64,000 bases of DNA from contig CATNEN010000036.1 of NCBI GenBank assembly GCA_950097015.1, positions 1 through 64,000 of the forward strand, written 5' to 3'. Position 1 is the stretch's first letter. Each line of letters opens with the position of its first letter. Below are positions 34,956 to 49,900 of the stretch, in pieces. The notes below the pieces were generated by a model. The model was not told the DNA's origin, did not search any database, and was given only the letters and a program-made list of their open reading frames with translations. The DNA is from Macrostomum hystrix (lineage: Eukaryota; Platyhelminthes; Macrostomidae). Position numbers and translations under genes: made by a program.

Positions 34956-37900
34956 CTGGCGGGTTTGTTGGGAATCAATTCATCTCCAACTGTGCTAGAG
35001 ACTTCACAGCAACATATCACCCAATGTCGCATCTAAATTTTGAAACAGCCAAATCTACTCCTATTTTGAGATCCCGCAAAATCTCATCCAATCCTTCAAA
35101 ATCTCAATTAATTAGAGAACCTTCAAAATCACATCCAATTAGAGAACCTTTAAAATCTCATCCAATTTGAGAACCTTCAAAGTCTCATCCAAATTGAGAA
35201 CCTTCAAAGTCTCATCCAATTTGAGAACCTTCAAAGTCTCATCCAATTTGAGAACCTTCAAAGTCTCATCCAATTTGAGAACCTTCAAAATCTCATCCAA
35301 TTTGAGAACCTTCAAAATCTCATCCAATTTGAGAACCATCAAAATCTCATCCAATTTGAGAACCTTCAAAGTCTCATCCAATTTGAGAACCTTCAAAATC
35401 TCATCCAATTTGAGAACCTTCAAAGTCTCATCCAATTTGAGAACCTTCAAAGTCTCATCCAATTTGAGAACCATCAAAATCTCATCCAATTTGAGAACCT
35501 TCAAATTCTCATCCAATTTGAGAACCTTCAAAGTCTCATCCAAATTGAGAACCTTCAAAGTCTCATCCAATTTGAGAACCTTCAAATTCTCATCCAATTT
35601 GAGAACCTTCAAATTCTCATCCAATTTGAGAACCTTCAAATTCTCATCCAATTTGAGAACCTTCAAATTCTCATCCAATTTGAGAACCTTCAAATTCTCA
35701 TCCAATTTGAGAACCTTCAAAGTCTCATCCAAATTGAGAACCTTCAAAGTCTCATCCAATTTGAGAACCTTCAAAATCTCATCCAATTTGAGAACCTTCA
35801 AAGTCTCATCCAATTTGAGAACCTTCAAAGTCTCATCCAATTTGAGAACCTTCAAAATCTCATCCAATTTGAGAACCATCAAAATCTCATCCAATTTGAG
35901 AACCTTCAAAGTCTCATCCAATTTGAGAACCTTCAAAATCTCATCCAATTTGAGAACCTTCAAAGTCTCATCCAATTTGAGAACCTTCAAAATCTCATCC
36001 AATTTGAGAACCTTCAAAGTCTCATCCAATTTGAGAACCTTCAAAGTCTCATCCAATTTGAGAACCATCAAAATCTCATCCAATTTGAGAACCTTCAAAA
36101 TCTCATCCAATTTGAGAACCTTCAAAGTCTCATCCAATTTGAGAACCTTCAAAGTCTCATCCAATTTGAGAACCTTCAAAGTCTCATCCAATTTGAGAAC
36201 CTTCAAAGTCTCATCCAATTTGAGAACCTTCAAAATCTCATCCAATTTGAGAACCTTCAAAGTCTCATCCAATTTGAGAACCTTCAAAGTCTCATCCAAT
36301 TTGAGAACCATCAAAATCTCATCCAATTTGAGAACCTTCAAAATCTCATCCAATTTGAGAACCTTCAAAGTCTCATCCAATTTGAGAACCTTCAAAGTCT
36401 CATCCAATTTGAGAACCTTCAAAGTCTCATCCAATTTGAGAACCTTCAAAGTCTCATCCAATTTGAGAACCTTCAAAATCTCATCCAATTTGAGAACCTT
36501 CAAAGTCTCATCCAATTTGAGAACCATCAAAATCTCATCCAATTTGAGAACCTTCAAAGTCTCATCCAATTTGAGAACCTTCAAAATCTCATCCAATTTG
36601 AGATGATGATCCAATTTGAGATGATTGTATGAGACCTTCAAAGTCTCATACAATTTGAGAACCTTCAAAGTCTGATCCAATTTGAGAACCTTCAAAATCT
36701 CATCCAATTTGAGAACCTTCAAAATCTCATCCAATTTGAGAACCATCAAAATCTCATCCAATTTGAGAACCATCAAAATCTCATCCAATCCTTCAAAATC
36801 TCATCCAATCCTTCAAAATCTCATCCAATCCTTCAAAATCTCATCCAATCTTTCAAAATCTCATCCAATCCATCAAAATCAAAAGAATTCAAAATTTTGA
36901 TCCTTCAAAATCTCGATTAGTTAGAGAACCTTCAAAAACTCATCCAATTTGAGATGCCTCAAAATCTCACCCTATTTGAGATGCTACAAAATCTCACCCT
37001 ATTTGAGATGCTTCAAAATCTCATGCAAATTTGAAAGTATTTTAAATCTAACCCACGCTTGTAATTCGATATCAATAAAAATATCAACCGATTTGAGTTC
37101 TACCAAATCTCACATTAATTAAGATCCGTGAAAATATCACCGAAATGAAGACCCTTGCAGTCAAGAAAAAATGGAGAAGCGATGATGTTATCCCTATGGC
37201 AACAGAAGCACCTTGGCCAAGCTCACCAATTTCCCTAGAGATTCGCGAAGCAGAGCCTTGCCGCCGAACTGGGACTCGACGCGCCGTTTGACCAGCGACC
37301 AGGCCATGGGCACAACCTCCAGGGGAATGCCGCCCTTCCACTTCTGGCCAAATTGTGCGCTGTACTTGCTCTCGTCGCACACAATGACCAGGGTGCCAGC
37401 GGCGGTGTCCACTATCTTCTCTTGGAGCAGGCAGCCGCCGCCGCCTTTGATCATGTTCAGCTCCGAGTCGATCTCGTCGGCGCTGTCGACGGACCAGTCG
37501 AGCTCTTCGTCGCAGTGCTCAAGTTCGAATAGGCGAAGACCGCGCTCCAGGATCAGCTGCTTGGCCTGCGGAAATCCCAGTTGAAGATTCGAGTTGTAAA
37601 ATCCCATGTTTTCAAATGGGATTTGAATTGCCAATGGAATATCAATTTCCCATAGGGATTAAATTTTATAAATGGGATTTCTGTTTCAAATGGGATTTGA
37701 GCTACGAATCGGATTTGAGTTTGCATTGGGATTTTAGTCTGCAATGGGATTCGAGTTTCAAATGGGATTTGAGTTTCAAATGGGATTTGAGTTTTAAAAA
37801 TGGGATTTGAGTTTCAAAAAAGGGATTTGAGTTTCAAAAATGGGATTTGAGTTTCAAAAATGGGATTTGAGTTTCAAAAATGGGATTTGAGTTTCAAATG

Positions 37901-40900
37901 GGATTTGAGTTTAAAAAAGGGATTTGAGTTTCAAATGGGATTTGAGTTTCAAAAAAGGGATTTGAGTTTTAAATGGGATTTGAGTTTCAAAAATGGGATT
38001 TGAGTTTCAAAATTGGGATTTGAGTTTCAAAAATGGGATTTGAGTTTCAAAAAGGGATTTGAGTTTTAAATAGGATTTGAGTTTCAAAAAGGGATTTGAG
38101 TTTCAAAAAAGGGATTTGAGTTTCAAATGGGATTTGAGTTTCAAATGGGATTTGAGTTTCAAATGGGATTTGAGTTTCAAAAATGGGATTTGCGTTTCAA
38201 AAATGGAATTTGAGTTTCAAAAATGGGATTTGCGTTTCAAAAATGGGATTTGAGTTTCAAAAATGGGATTTGAGTTTCAAAAATGGGATTTGCGTTTCAA
38301 AAAATGGGACTTAAGTTTCCAATCGGATTTGCCGAAGTCAATAATCAGTCTTTTGCAAGAAAAACGGATTGGGAACGAACGAACAGTTTAATAAACGAAC
38401 AGCTCCAGCGCCCAGACCAGCCCAGCGCCCAGATGGTCAGGACCTGAAAGTTGCTGCATCAATCAGTTCATCTAGAAATAATACACTACCATACAATTAT
38501 CTCTGCTAAACATTATTTAAGCACAGCAGGGCTAGCAAGTGGAGGAGGAAAATCTCGGATTTCTGCTTTGCATTCCGCCCCGACCCCATTAAGTGTTGCG
38601 CGGCAGTTTTATAACCCCATGGCCCAATACAATACAAGAAGTGATTTTTACATGCCAGATTCTGTGCATAGATGCGACTAAAAATAAAGTACAAGAGCTA
38701 CATATGACAACACGGCAAAGTAACAGTGACAAAAGAGAAGCACGCATATACTCATTTCCTTCGTCCTAGAATTCACCGATGTACATTGTAAGTGTTCCCT
38801 CTTTTCGACTAAAGTACAATGTAGCCCCCTCTCTTTCACTAATGTACACTATAAGTCCTCCCCTCTTTCACTAATGTACACTATAAGTCCTCCCCTCTTT
38901 CACTAATGTACACTATAAGTCCTCCTCTCTTTCACTAATGTACACTATAAGTCCTCCCCTCTTTCACTAATGTACACTATAAGTCCTCCCCTCTTTCACT
39001 AATGTACACTATAAGTCCTCCCCTCTTTCACTAATGTACACTATAAGTCCTCCCCTCTTTCACTAATGTACACTATAAGTCTTCCCCTCTTTCAATAATG
39101 TACAAAATAAGTCCTCCCCTCTTTCACTAATGTACACTATAAGTCATCCCCTCTTTCAATAATGTACAAAATAAGTCCTCCCCTCTTTCAATAATGTACT
39201 TTGCAAGCCCCTCTCTCTTTCACTAATGTACACTGTAAGTCCTCCCCTCTTTCACTAATGTACACTGTAGCCACCCCACTCTTTCACCAACGTACTCCGT
39301 AAATGGCCAGTTAAGAAGTTGCTTTCTTTAAATCTAACGGTATAACGCTTATTTTTTGCAGACGTCAATATTGATGTCAATCGATGGAGCTGCTAGGTGA
39401 AAACAATGTTATTTTTTTCGAGAAGCAGAAAAATCAATTTATTTAACAGCAAGGCGTTTGTTCGAGTACTAAACAAATAACTGATAATTTGATTAAATTC
39501 TAGGCTCCCAAAATTAAAAAATATAGCAACACCATGCTTGCTAACTAAAAAAACGGTTAAGAGGCATATTTATCGAAAAAATAATGTGCGAAAATAATGG
39601 TGCCATTTACTAAAAGGCATTCGAGACACAAAAATTCACTTCTAAATCTATCGAACATGATGGCAGTTGTCAAACATCCTTGGCATTCTAATAAAAGAAA
39701 GCTTTTTAAATATCAAGTTTTACTGTCCACCATATGAATGTGTTAATGAATTAATAAGCGAAGCTTGTTATTTGACAAGTTCTGGCACAACACCCCACAT
39801 TCAGGATCTAATTATGGCACAAACACCCCACACTCAGGATCTAATTATGGCACAAACACACCACACTCAGGATCTAATTATGGCACAAACACACCACACT
39901 CAGGATCTAATTATGGCACAAATACCCCACACTCAGAATCTAATTATGCCACAAATACCCCACACTCAGGATCTAATTATGGCACAAACACCCCACACTC
40001 AGGATCTAATTATGGCACAAACACCACACACTCAGGATCTAATTATGGCACAAACACCCCACACTCAGGATCTAATTATGGCAAAAACACCCGACACTCA
40101 GGATCTAATTATGGCACAAACACCCGACACTCAGGATCTAATTATGGCTCAAACACCCCACACTCAGGATCTAATTATGGCACAAACACACCACACTCAG
40201 GATCTAATTATGGCACAAACACACCACACTCAGGATCTAATTATGGCAAAAACACCCGACACTCAGGATCTAATTATGGCACAAACACCCGACACTCAGG
40301 ATCTAATTATGGCACAAACACCCCACACTCAGGATCTAATTATGGCACAAACACCCCACACTCAGGATCTAATTATGGCACAAACACCCCACACTCAGGA
40401 TCTAATTATGGCACAAACACCCCACACTCAGGATCTAATTATGGCACAAACACCCCACACTCAGGATCTAATTATGGCACAAACACCCCACACTCAGGAT
40501 CTAATTATGGCACAAACACACCACACTCAGGATCTAATTATGGCACAAACACACCACACTCAGGATCTAATTATGGCAAAAACACCCGACACTCAGGATC
40601 TAATTATGGCACAAACACCCCACACTCAGGATCTAATTATGGCACAAACACCCCACACTCAGGATCTAATTATGGCACAAACACCCGACACTCAGGATCT
40701 AATTATCGCACAAACACCACACACTCAGGATCTAATTATGGCACAAACACCCCACACTCAGGATCTAATTATGGCACAAACACCCGACACTCAGGATCTA
40801 ATTATGGCACAAACACCCGACACTCAGGATCTAATTATGGCTCAAACACCCCACACTCAGGATCTAATTATGGCACAAACACACCACACTCAGGATCTAA

Positions 40901-43900
40901 TTATGGCACAAACACACCACACTCAGGATCTAATTATGGCAAAAACACCCGACACTCAGGATCTAATTATGGCACAAACACCCGACACTCAGGATCTAAT
41001 TATGGCACAAACACCCCACACTCAGGATCTAATTATGGCACAAACACCCCACACTCAGGATCTAATTATGGCACAAACACCCCACACTCAGGATCTAATT
41101 ATGGCACAAACACACCACACTCAGGATCTAATTATGGCACAAACACACCACACTCAGGATCTAATTATGGCAAAAAAAACCCGACACTCAGGATCTAATT
41201 ATGGCACAAACACCCGACACTCAGGATCTAATTATGGCACAAACACCCCACACTCAGGATCTAATTATGGCACAAACACCCGACACTCAGGATCTAATTA
41301 TGGCACAAACACACCACACTCAGGATCTAATTATGGCACAAACACCCCACACTCAGGATCTAATTATGGCACAAACACCCGACACTCAGGATCTAATTAT
41401 GGCACAAACACCCGACACTCAGGATCTAATTATGGCTCAAACACCCCACACTCAGGATCTAATTATGGCACAAACACCCCACACTCAGGATCTAATTATG
41501 GCACAAACACACCACACTCAGGATCTAATTATGGCACAAACACCCCACACTCAGGATCTAATTATGGCACAAACACACCACACTCAGGATCTAATTATGG
41601 CACAAACACACCACACTCAGGATCTAATTATGGCACAAACACCCGACACTCAGGATCTAATTATGGCTCAAACACCCCACACTCAGGATCTAATTATGGC
41701 ACAAACACCCCACACTCAGGATCTAATTATGGCTCAAACACCCCACACTCAGGATCTAATTATCGCACAAACACCCGACACTCAGGATCTAATTATGGCA
41801 CAAACACCCCACACTCAGGATCTAATTATGGCACAAACACCCCACACTCAGGATCTAATTATGGCACAAACACCACACACTCAGGATCTAATTATGGCAC
41901 AAACACCCCACACTCAGGATCTAATTATGGCACAAACACCCCACACTCAGGATCTAATTATGGCAAAAACACCCGACACTCAGGATCTAATTATGGCACA
42001 AACACCCGACACTCAGGATCTAATTATGGCACAAACACCCCACACTCAGGATCTAATTATGGCACAAACACCCGACACTCAGGATCTAATTATGGCACAA
42101 ACACCCCACACTCAGGATCTAATTATGGCACAACACCCCACACTCAGGATCTAATTATGGCACAAACACCCGACACTCAGGATCTAATTATGGCACAAAC
42201 ACCCGACACTCAGGATCTAATTATCGCACAAACACCCCACACTCAGGATCTAATTATCGCACAAACACCCCACACTCAGGATCTAATTATCGCACAAACA
42301 CCACACACTCAGGATCTAATTATCGCACAAACACCCCACACTCAGGATCTAATTATGGCACAAACACCCCACACTCAGGATCTAATTATGGCACAAACAC
42401 ACCACACTCAGGATCTAATTATGGCACAAACACCACACACTCAGGATCTAATTATGGCACAAACACCCCACACTCAGGATCTAATTATGGCACAAACACC
42501 CCACACTCAGGATCTAATTATGGCACAAACACCCCACACTCAGGATCTAATTATCGCACAAACACCCGACACTCAGGATCTAATTATGGCACAAACACCC
42601 CACACTCAGGATCTAATTATGGCACAAACACCCCACACTCAGGATCTAATTATGGCACAAACACCCGACACTCAGGATCTAATTATGGCACAAACACCCC
42701 ACACTCAGGATCTAATTATCGCACAAACACCACACACTCAGGATCTAATTATGGCACAAACACCCCACACTCAGGATCTAATTATGGCACAAACACCCCA
42801 CACTCAGGATCTAATTATGGCACAAACACACCACACTCAGGATCTAATTATGGCACAAGACCCCACACTCAGGATCTAATTATGGCACAAACACCCCACA
42901 CTCAGGATCTAATTATGGCACAAAGACCCCACACTCAGGATCTAATTATGGCACAAACACCCCACACTCAGGATCTAATTATGGCACAAACACCCCACAC
43001 TCAGGATCTAATTATGGCACAACACCCCACACTCAGGATCTAATTATCGCACAAACACCCCACACTCAGGATCTAATTATGGCACAAACACCACACACTC
43101 AGGATCTAATTATCGCACAAACACACCACACTCAGGATCTAATTATCGCACAAACACCCCACACTCAGGATCTAATTATCGCACAAACACCACACACTCA
43201 GGATCTAATTATCGCACAAACACCCCACACTCAGGATCTAATTATGGCACAAACACCCCACACTCAGGATCTAATTATGGCACAAACACACCACACTCAG
43301 GATCTAATTATCGCACAAACACCCCACACTCAGGATCTAATTATCGCACAAACACCACACACTCAGGATCTAATTATCGCACAAACACCCCACACTCAGG
43401 ATCTAATTATGGCACAAACACCCCACACTCAGGATCTAATTATGGCACAAACACACCACACTCAGTATCTAATTATCGCACAAACACCCCACACTCAGGA
43501 TCTAATTATCGCACAAACACCCCACACTCAGGATCTAATTATGGCACAAACACCCCACACTCAGTATCTAATTATCGCACAAACACCCCACACTCAGGTC
43601 TAATTATCGCACAAACACCCCACACTCAGGTCTAATTATCGCACAAACACCCCACACTCAGGTCTAATTATCGCACAAACACCCCACACTCAGTATCTAA
43701 TTATCGCACAAACACCCCACACTCAGGATCTAATTATCGCACAAACACCCCACACTCAGGATCTAATTATGGCACAAACACCCCACACTCAGGTCTAATT
43801 ATCGCACAAACACCCCACACTCAGGATCTAATTATGGCACAAACACCCCACACTCAGTATCTAATTATGGCACAAACACCCCACACTCAGGTCTAATTAT

Positions 43901-46900
43901 CGCACAAACACCCCACACTCAGGTCTAATTATCGCACAAACACCCCACACTCAGGTCTAATTATCGCACAAACACCCCACACTCAGGATCTAATTATGGC
44001 ACAAACACCCCACACTCAGGATCTAATTATCGCACAAACACCCCACACTCAGTATCTAATTATCGCACAAACACCCCACACTCAGGATCTAATTATCGCA
44101 CAAACACCCCACACTCAGGTCTAATTATCGCACAAACACCCCACACTCAGGATCTAATTATCGCACAAACACCCCACACTCAGGATCTAATTATCGCACA
44201 AACACCCCACACTCAGTATCTAATTATCGCACAAACACCCCACACTCAGTATCTAATTATCGCACAAACACCCCACACTCAGGATCTAATTATGGCACAA
44301 GACCATTGACCCACTCACCTGATAAGATGTAGGAATGCATCTGATTGACCAACCGCGCTGCCTGATCAACTCGGCTGCAATATTAACAGGTTGTCGGGTT
44401 GGGTTTAGATAAAGAATAATATCGCTTTAGATAATAGACTAAGCCTTTTTAAAATAGATTGATAAAAGACACCTCACTCAGTTAGTTGGGAAAGTCTTCA
44501 ACAGGCTGTGTACCCTGTTGTTAAGTCCACAGAGTGGGTGGGCGCCACACCCACCCATCCCAAATATGCCACGCCAAAGCGGGCTAAAACGAGGGTGAAG
44601 CCAACGATTTTTTCCCGCGGCCGATGTCTATGGCCTATACGATTGCTTTAAAGCGCCATAGCTTGTAATTAAAAGAACAGTAACGCAAAATGAATTTAGT
44701 CTATGGCTGAATTGTGGGTGCTTCGCCCCTGCACACCAGAAAGCAGAACAACTCTTATAAGGAAAAAATGCCAAAATAGCTAGTTTTTTTAATGAGTTTT
44801 TGCTATAGAGATTGACAGTCAATTGGCATTAATGTTATTGTGCCATAGACATTTCTACACTTTCAGAGTCAGGAACAGAGAATTGAAACTAAAAAACAGT
44901 TCTTTAAAAATTCTAGTTAGCATTCCACAGAGACAATGATTAACTACGACGGTATTCTCGAAGAAGACATTGCTGGATTTTCAACCGAGGAACTAGATTT
45001 TGTCACTCGTCAAACTGCTGGGCATCAAAAGGACTCGGCTATCTCGCAATAAAATGGGTTTCCGATACTGGAGTCAAGTAGCATTGATCAGTACTTGTCG
45101 ACGATGACTGAGTTCCCTGAATTGAACGAAGCTGACTTGCTGACGATTGAGCGGTTGGAGAAGAACTCTGCTGTGGATTCGACAGAGAGGCAGACGACTA
45201 TTTAAATCGGACGATTAAAAGAGTTTCTTGCTGAAAGAGGTCTTTCTACCGACTTGGAAGTCATGCCAACAAGGTATCTGTGCAGCGACCTGCGACTTTT
45301 CTTCTCAACTGTGAAGAAGGCTGACGGCTCTGCCTCGTAGCTGCAGTACCCTCGTCTGGTGTATAATCACAAAAATGTCTAATATTTATTTTTCCTTTTT
45401 CCTATATTATGAATAGTATGAATAGTATGAATGCTATTTTCTCTGTTCAATGGTAGATTTATGCTAGGCTTCCGAGTGCGTAAATATTCTTGGCACGAGT
45501 GCGCGCAGCGCACGATTGCCATAGACTATTTACGCACTAGGAAGCCTAGCATAAGTGCATTGATTTATGACCAAGTGTGTGTGCGCAAGACCAGCTCCTT
45601 CGGCCCATAGACAATACCCGTCTGGGATTTACTGCATAGTAGCTCAGAAGCTACTATGTGGACATTTACCGCACAGTTGCGGAATTTACTGCACACTTCA
45701 ATCTATTTCTTTGATGGCCTTTGGGCCATAAACTATACACGAGCTTGAGACGTTTACGCACACTTGGTTATATGTCAATGTTCTCTATTTTCTGTAAATA
45801 AAATTAAAATTTTCCGGGCTGTCAATAGAATTTTGGCCATAGACAGTTGGCTGTTTTAATTACTTTTCGTGCCTTCTTGACTACTTGATTTAGCGGGCGC
45901 TAAAGGTCTATGGCCATTAACGGGCACAGATATTGGCCCGCCGGGCAAAAAGGTCATGGTACAGTGAAGTCAGAACATAAAAAGGAAGGCAATTTAGCCA
46001 TAGACAGTTGCAGCGGTGTCACACTACCAATAAATTATTAAGTAGCCGCCTGACTAATAAATAAGGAAATAACACAGCTTAATAGAAAAGCGAGAGAGTA
46101 TAGCTATTGAGCGCACTGAAGGAATCTAAAGGAGCCAATAGACAAACAGACACCAGACTCTCATTCCGTCTCTATCGCGACTTTAATATTGGCCAGCATT
46201 ATTGAATTATTGTCGTCTAATTCAGAAGGCTGACCAGGATGACGAAAGGAGAAAATTGCATTTTCAATTACTCCCACACAAATGCGACCTGCTAAGGAAT
46301 GCCCAATTCATCTAACCCAACTAGCCAACTAGAGAAGCCTTATTGCATTATGCCTGATACACGCGGCTACGGACTTCCCAGTCTATCTGTATCCTTGCTG
46401 AGCATAGCGTCTGCAAATTCGGAGGCGAAGTGACAGTTTTGTTTGCTCGATTGTGCACCCTGATTAAAACTATTCGCATCTCCGCTCTGCTAAGAGTGTC
46501 CGAATAAACTGGCTGGTAGCAGATATGTGCTTGATTCAGCAGTTCCTGTTTGTGTTTGGGTGTTGTGGTTGATTCAGCTGTTTCTACTTGTGCTGATGTC
46601 TTGTGGCCGATACAGATACAGGAATTTGTGCTTGTGTTGATGGTCGATACAGGAGTCTGTGCATGTTTTTGATGTCTTGTGGCCGATACAGATACAGGAA
46701 TTTGTGCTTGTGTTGTGGTCGATACAGGAGTCTGTGCTTGTTTTTGATGTCTTGTGGCCGATACAGATACAGGAATTTGTGCTTGTGTTGTGGTCGATAC
46801 AGGAGTCTGTGCTTGTTTTTGATGTCTTGTGGCCGATACAGATACAGGAATTTGTGCTTGTATTTGTAAGACTTGCGTACTTGTACTTCGCCCCGCATTG

Positions 46901-49900
46901 CGTCAGCTTGCTCCAGCCAATCAATACCTCTTACGTCTTGTGCACGCACTCAGCACTTTCAACTCTCACCTGTCGTACCCCCACCCCAATTATCGATCCA
47001 TTAAATATATATTGTCGCCCGCGGGGCAGCGCTCAGTTGAGCATATTTTCGACCACAAATCAAAGCCTCTACAGTGGCATCGCAAGCAGTCATGTCTGTG
47101 CCCCTACACCTGCCCCCACCTGAGCCTTTCGATACACAGAAAGAGCCACACAATCTCGCGGCGCGGTGGGCAGAATGGGCCAGCCGGTTCAAGTGCTTTG
47201 TGACAGCTAGCGGCATTTCAAACACGCAACAGCAACGCGAAATTCTGCTATACGTCGGCGGTAAACAGCTTTACGAAGCCTACGCAGAGCTGACCACACC
47301 AGGCGAGTCACTCGACGATCTCCTAAAGGCCTTCAAAGGGCACTTCAGCAGCAGGCACAACCCCGTGTTCGTGCGGTACGAGTTCCGGTTCTGCACCCAA
47401 CAGCAGGGCGAGTCCATCAACGCTTGGGTGCAGCGGCTGTACAGGGCAGCGGAGGGCTGCGATTTCGAGACCCAGCGCGACCCCATCATCAGGGACCAGA
47501 TCGTTGCCGGCTGCCAATCAGACCAGCTGCGCCGCAGGCTGCTGCAGACACCGAACATCGGCCTCCAGGACGCCCTGCAGCAGGCCAGAGCCTTCGAATC
47601 GGCGGACCTCCAGTCAGCGGCTATCGAAGCCCGCAAGTCCGACTCTGTGAATGCGGTTCGGCGAATCGAGAGGCCAGCGAGATTCGAGCAGCCCAGAAAC
47701 AGCAAATGCATCCGCTGTGGCGAGCCAGGCCACAGAACTTGCGAGGCGGCCCGCGGAAAGACTTGCCGGAGCTGCAACAAAGTTGGGCACCTAGCGAAGG
47801 CCTGTCTGTCCAAACCGTCCGGCTCGAGGAGGGTGCACACCATCACCGAGGAGCAGCAGCCCGAACAGCAGGGACCCGATGACAGTGACAGTAGCTGCGA
47901 GGTCTTCAGCCTCTCCCCTCTGAGAAAGAGGCTGCCGCTCGTGAAAGCCGACATCAACGGTCGTACCACAGACCTGCTTATTGACAGCGGCGCGACCTGC
48001 AACCTCATGGACGTCAGGACCTTCAAGGCCATCGAGGGCAGCGCGGCCCAGCTTGTTGAGTCCCAAAAAAAAGTATTCCCGTTCGGCTCCAGCAAGCCGC
48101 TGACGACATTGGGCAAGGCCACCTTGCAAACGACCGTCTACGACGTCAGCGCCCGCATCAGCTACATCATCGTGAAGGAAAGCGGCACCACGATCATCGG
48201 CCGCCAGACCAGCGAGGGACTCGGCATTCTGCGCATCGGGCCAAGCCAACCGACGGTCTGCCAGCTGACGGAAGCCAACAAGCTGCCGAAGTCTCTCAAC
48301 ACAGCCCTGGAGGCAGCAGCAGCCGAGGCGAACGACCGGACGCTACCAGAACAGGAGCGCCTAGCCAACATCCTCCGGGCACACCGCCAACGTTTCGAGG
48401 GCATCGGCTGTGTCAAGGACGTCGAGGTCAGCATCCACCTACGCGAAGAAGCCGTGCCTGTCTGCCACCCACCCAGCCGAGTCCCGGTGCACCTGCGGGA
48501 GGCAGCGCAGCGCGAGCTGGACGAACAGCTTGCGGCCGGCATCATCGAGCGAGTGAAGGGACCGTCCGACTGGGTGGCCCGCATGGTGGTAGTCCCGAAG
48601 TCGCAGCCGGGCCAAGTGCGCATCACCCAGGACCTGCGAGATGTCAACAAGTTCGTGGTGCCCGAGAAGCAGCCCATCCCGACATTCGAGGAGGTCACAG
48701 ACGAAATGGCAGGCGCGCGCTACTTCTCGGAGCTCGACATCAACAAGGCCTTCCATCAGATCCGTGTCCGGGAGGAATCGCGCCACTTGCTGACGTTCTC
48801 CACGCCAAAGGGCCTCATGCGACTGACGCGCCTGTGCATGGGCTTCACGTCAGCGTCGGAGATCCTGCAGAGGGTCATGACCACCGTGCTCGGCGGCCTG
48901 TCCGGCGTCCGCTGGGTGCACGATGACATCATCATCTACGCCAGAAACATCAAGGACCACAACCAGCAACTGGCGGCAACTCTGCAGCGGCTGGAGTCCT
49001 ACAACGTCACCCTCAACCCGGCGAAGTGCAGATTCGCGGTCAGGGAGGCGACTTTTCTCGCCATGCGCCTCTCTGAGAAGGGCATCCAGCCAACTGAGGA
49101 CAAGGTGAGCGCGGTCCAGTCGTTTAGGGCACCGAAGAACGCGTCCGAGGTGAGATCATTCCTAGGCCTCGTTGCCTTTGTCAGCCGCTTTATCCCAGCA
49201 CTCGCAGACATTGCCAAGCCTCTCAGAAACCTGACCAGAAGGGAGGCCGCCTGGACCTGGGGAGCGGCGGAAGACGCTGCCTTCAACGCCGTCAAGAGCT
49301 ACATCGCTGCCAGCAGCACTTTAGCGTTCTTCGACAAGCAGAAGCCGACAGAAGTGATCGTGGACGCCAGCCCGACCGGCCTCGGGGCAATCCTTAGCCA
49401 GCAACAACCAGACGGCAGCCTGAGACCAATCGCCTACGCCAGCCGGGCCCTGACGGCCGTAGAGGCGCGCTACTCGCAGACTGAGCGGGAGGCCCTCGCG
49501 GTAAAATTCGGCTGCCTCCGCTTCCGCCACTACCTCAGCGGCTCACCCGGCTTCCGAGTCGTCACCGATCACAAGCCGCTGGTGCACCTCTTCAAGCCAA
49601 ATTCCCGGCCGCCTCCGAGGATCGAAAGAATGGCACTGAGCATCCAGGACCTGGTGTTCGAGACAACATACAGGCCAGGCCCGTCCAACCCCAGCGATGT
49701 CCTGAGCCGGCAACCAAGCGGGCCCTCAGCAGTCGCTGCAGTCGGTGAGTCCAGGGACACTAACTTCATTAACAGCATCGCCGAAGCCGCCACCCCGAAG
49801 GGACTCTCGCTGCAGCAGATCAAGGAGGCGACGGCAAGAGACGAAGCGCTGCGGGCAGCCATCGCGGCCCTCCGCGGTGGCGACTGGGACCTTCGAGACG

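Noticed and set aside
35139-36788. 549- and 479-codon frames on opposite strands of the 27-bp array
   Set aside because: Consequence of a 27-bp period; both strands open simultaneously between RPIA exons 4 and 5.
38441-38470. Alternative RPIA microexon ending CSNFQ before GT
   Set aside because: In-frame TGA immediately upstream and wrong phase; the 44319-44374 exon fits residues and phase exactly.
39667-42879. 1070-codon frame in the 33-bp array
   Set aside because: Period of 11 codons; parallel frames are equally open and indels shift them without consequence. The array lies within RPIA intron 3.
39783-44305. CRISPR array
   Set aside because: Direct repeats have no unique spacers and the genome is eukaryotic.
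47280-48122. 280-codon and other antisense frames opposite Gypsy gag-pol genes
   Set aside because: GC-rich coding sequence leaves long antisense shadows; no conserved motif.
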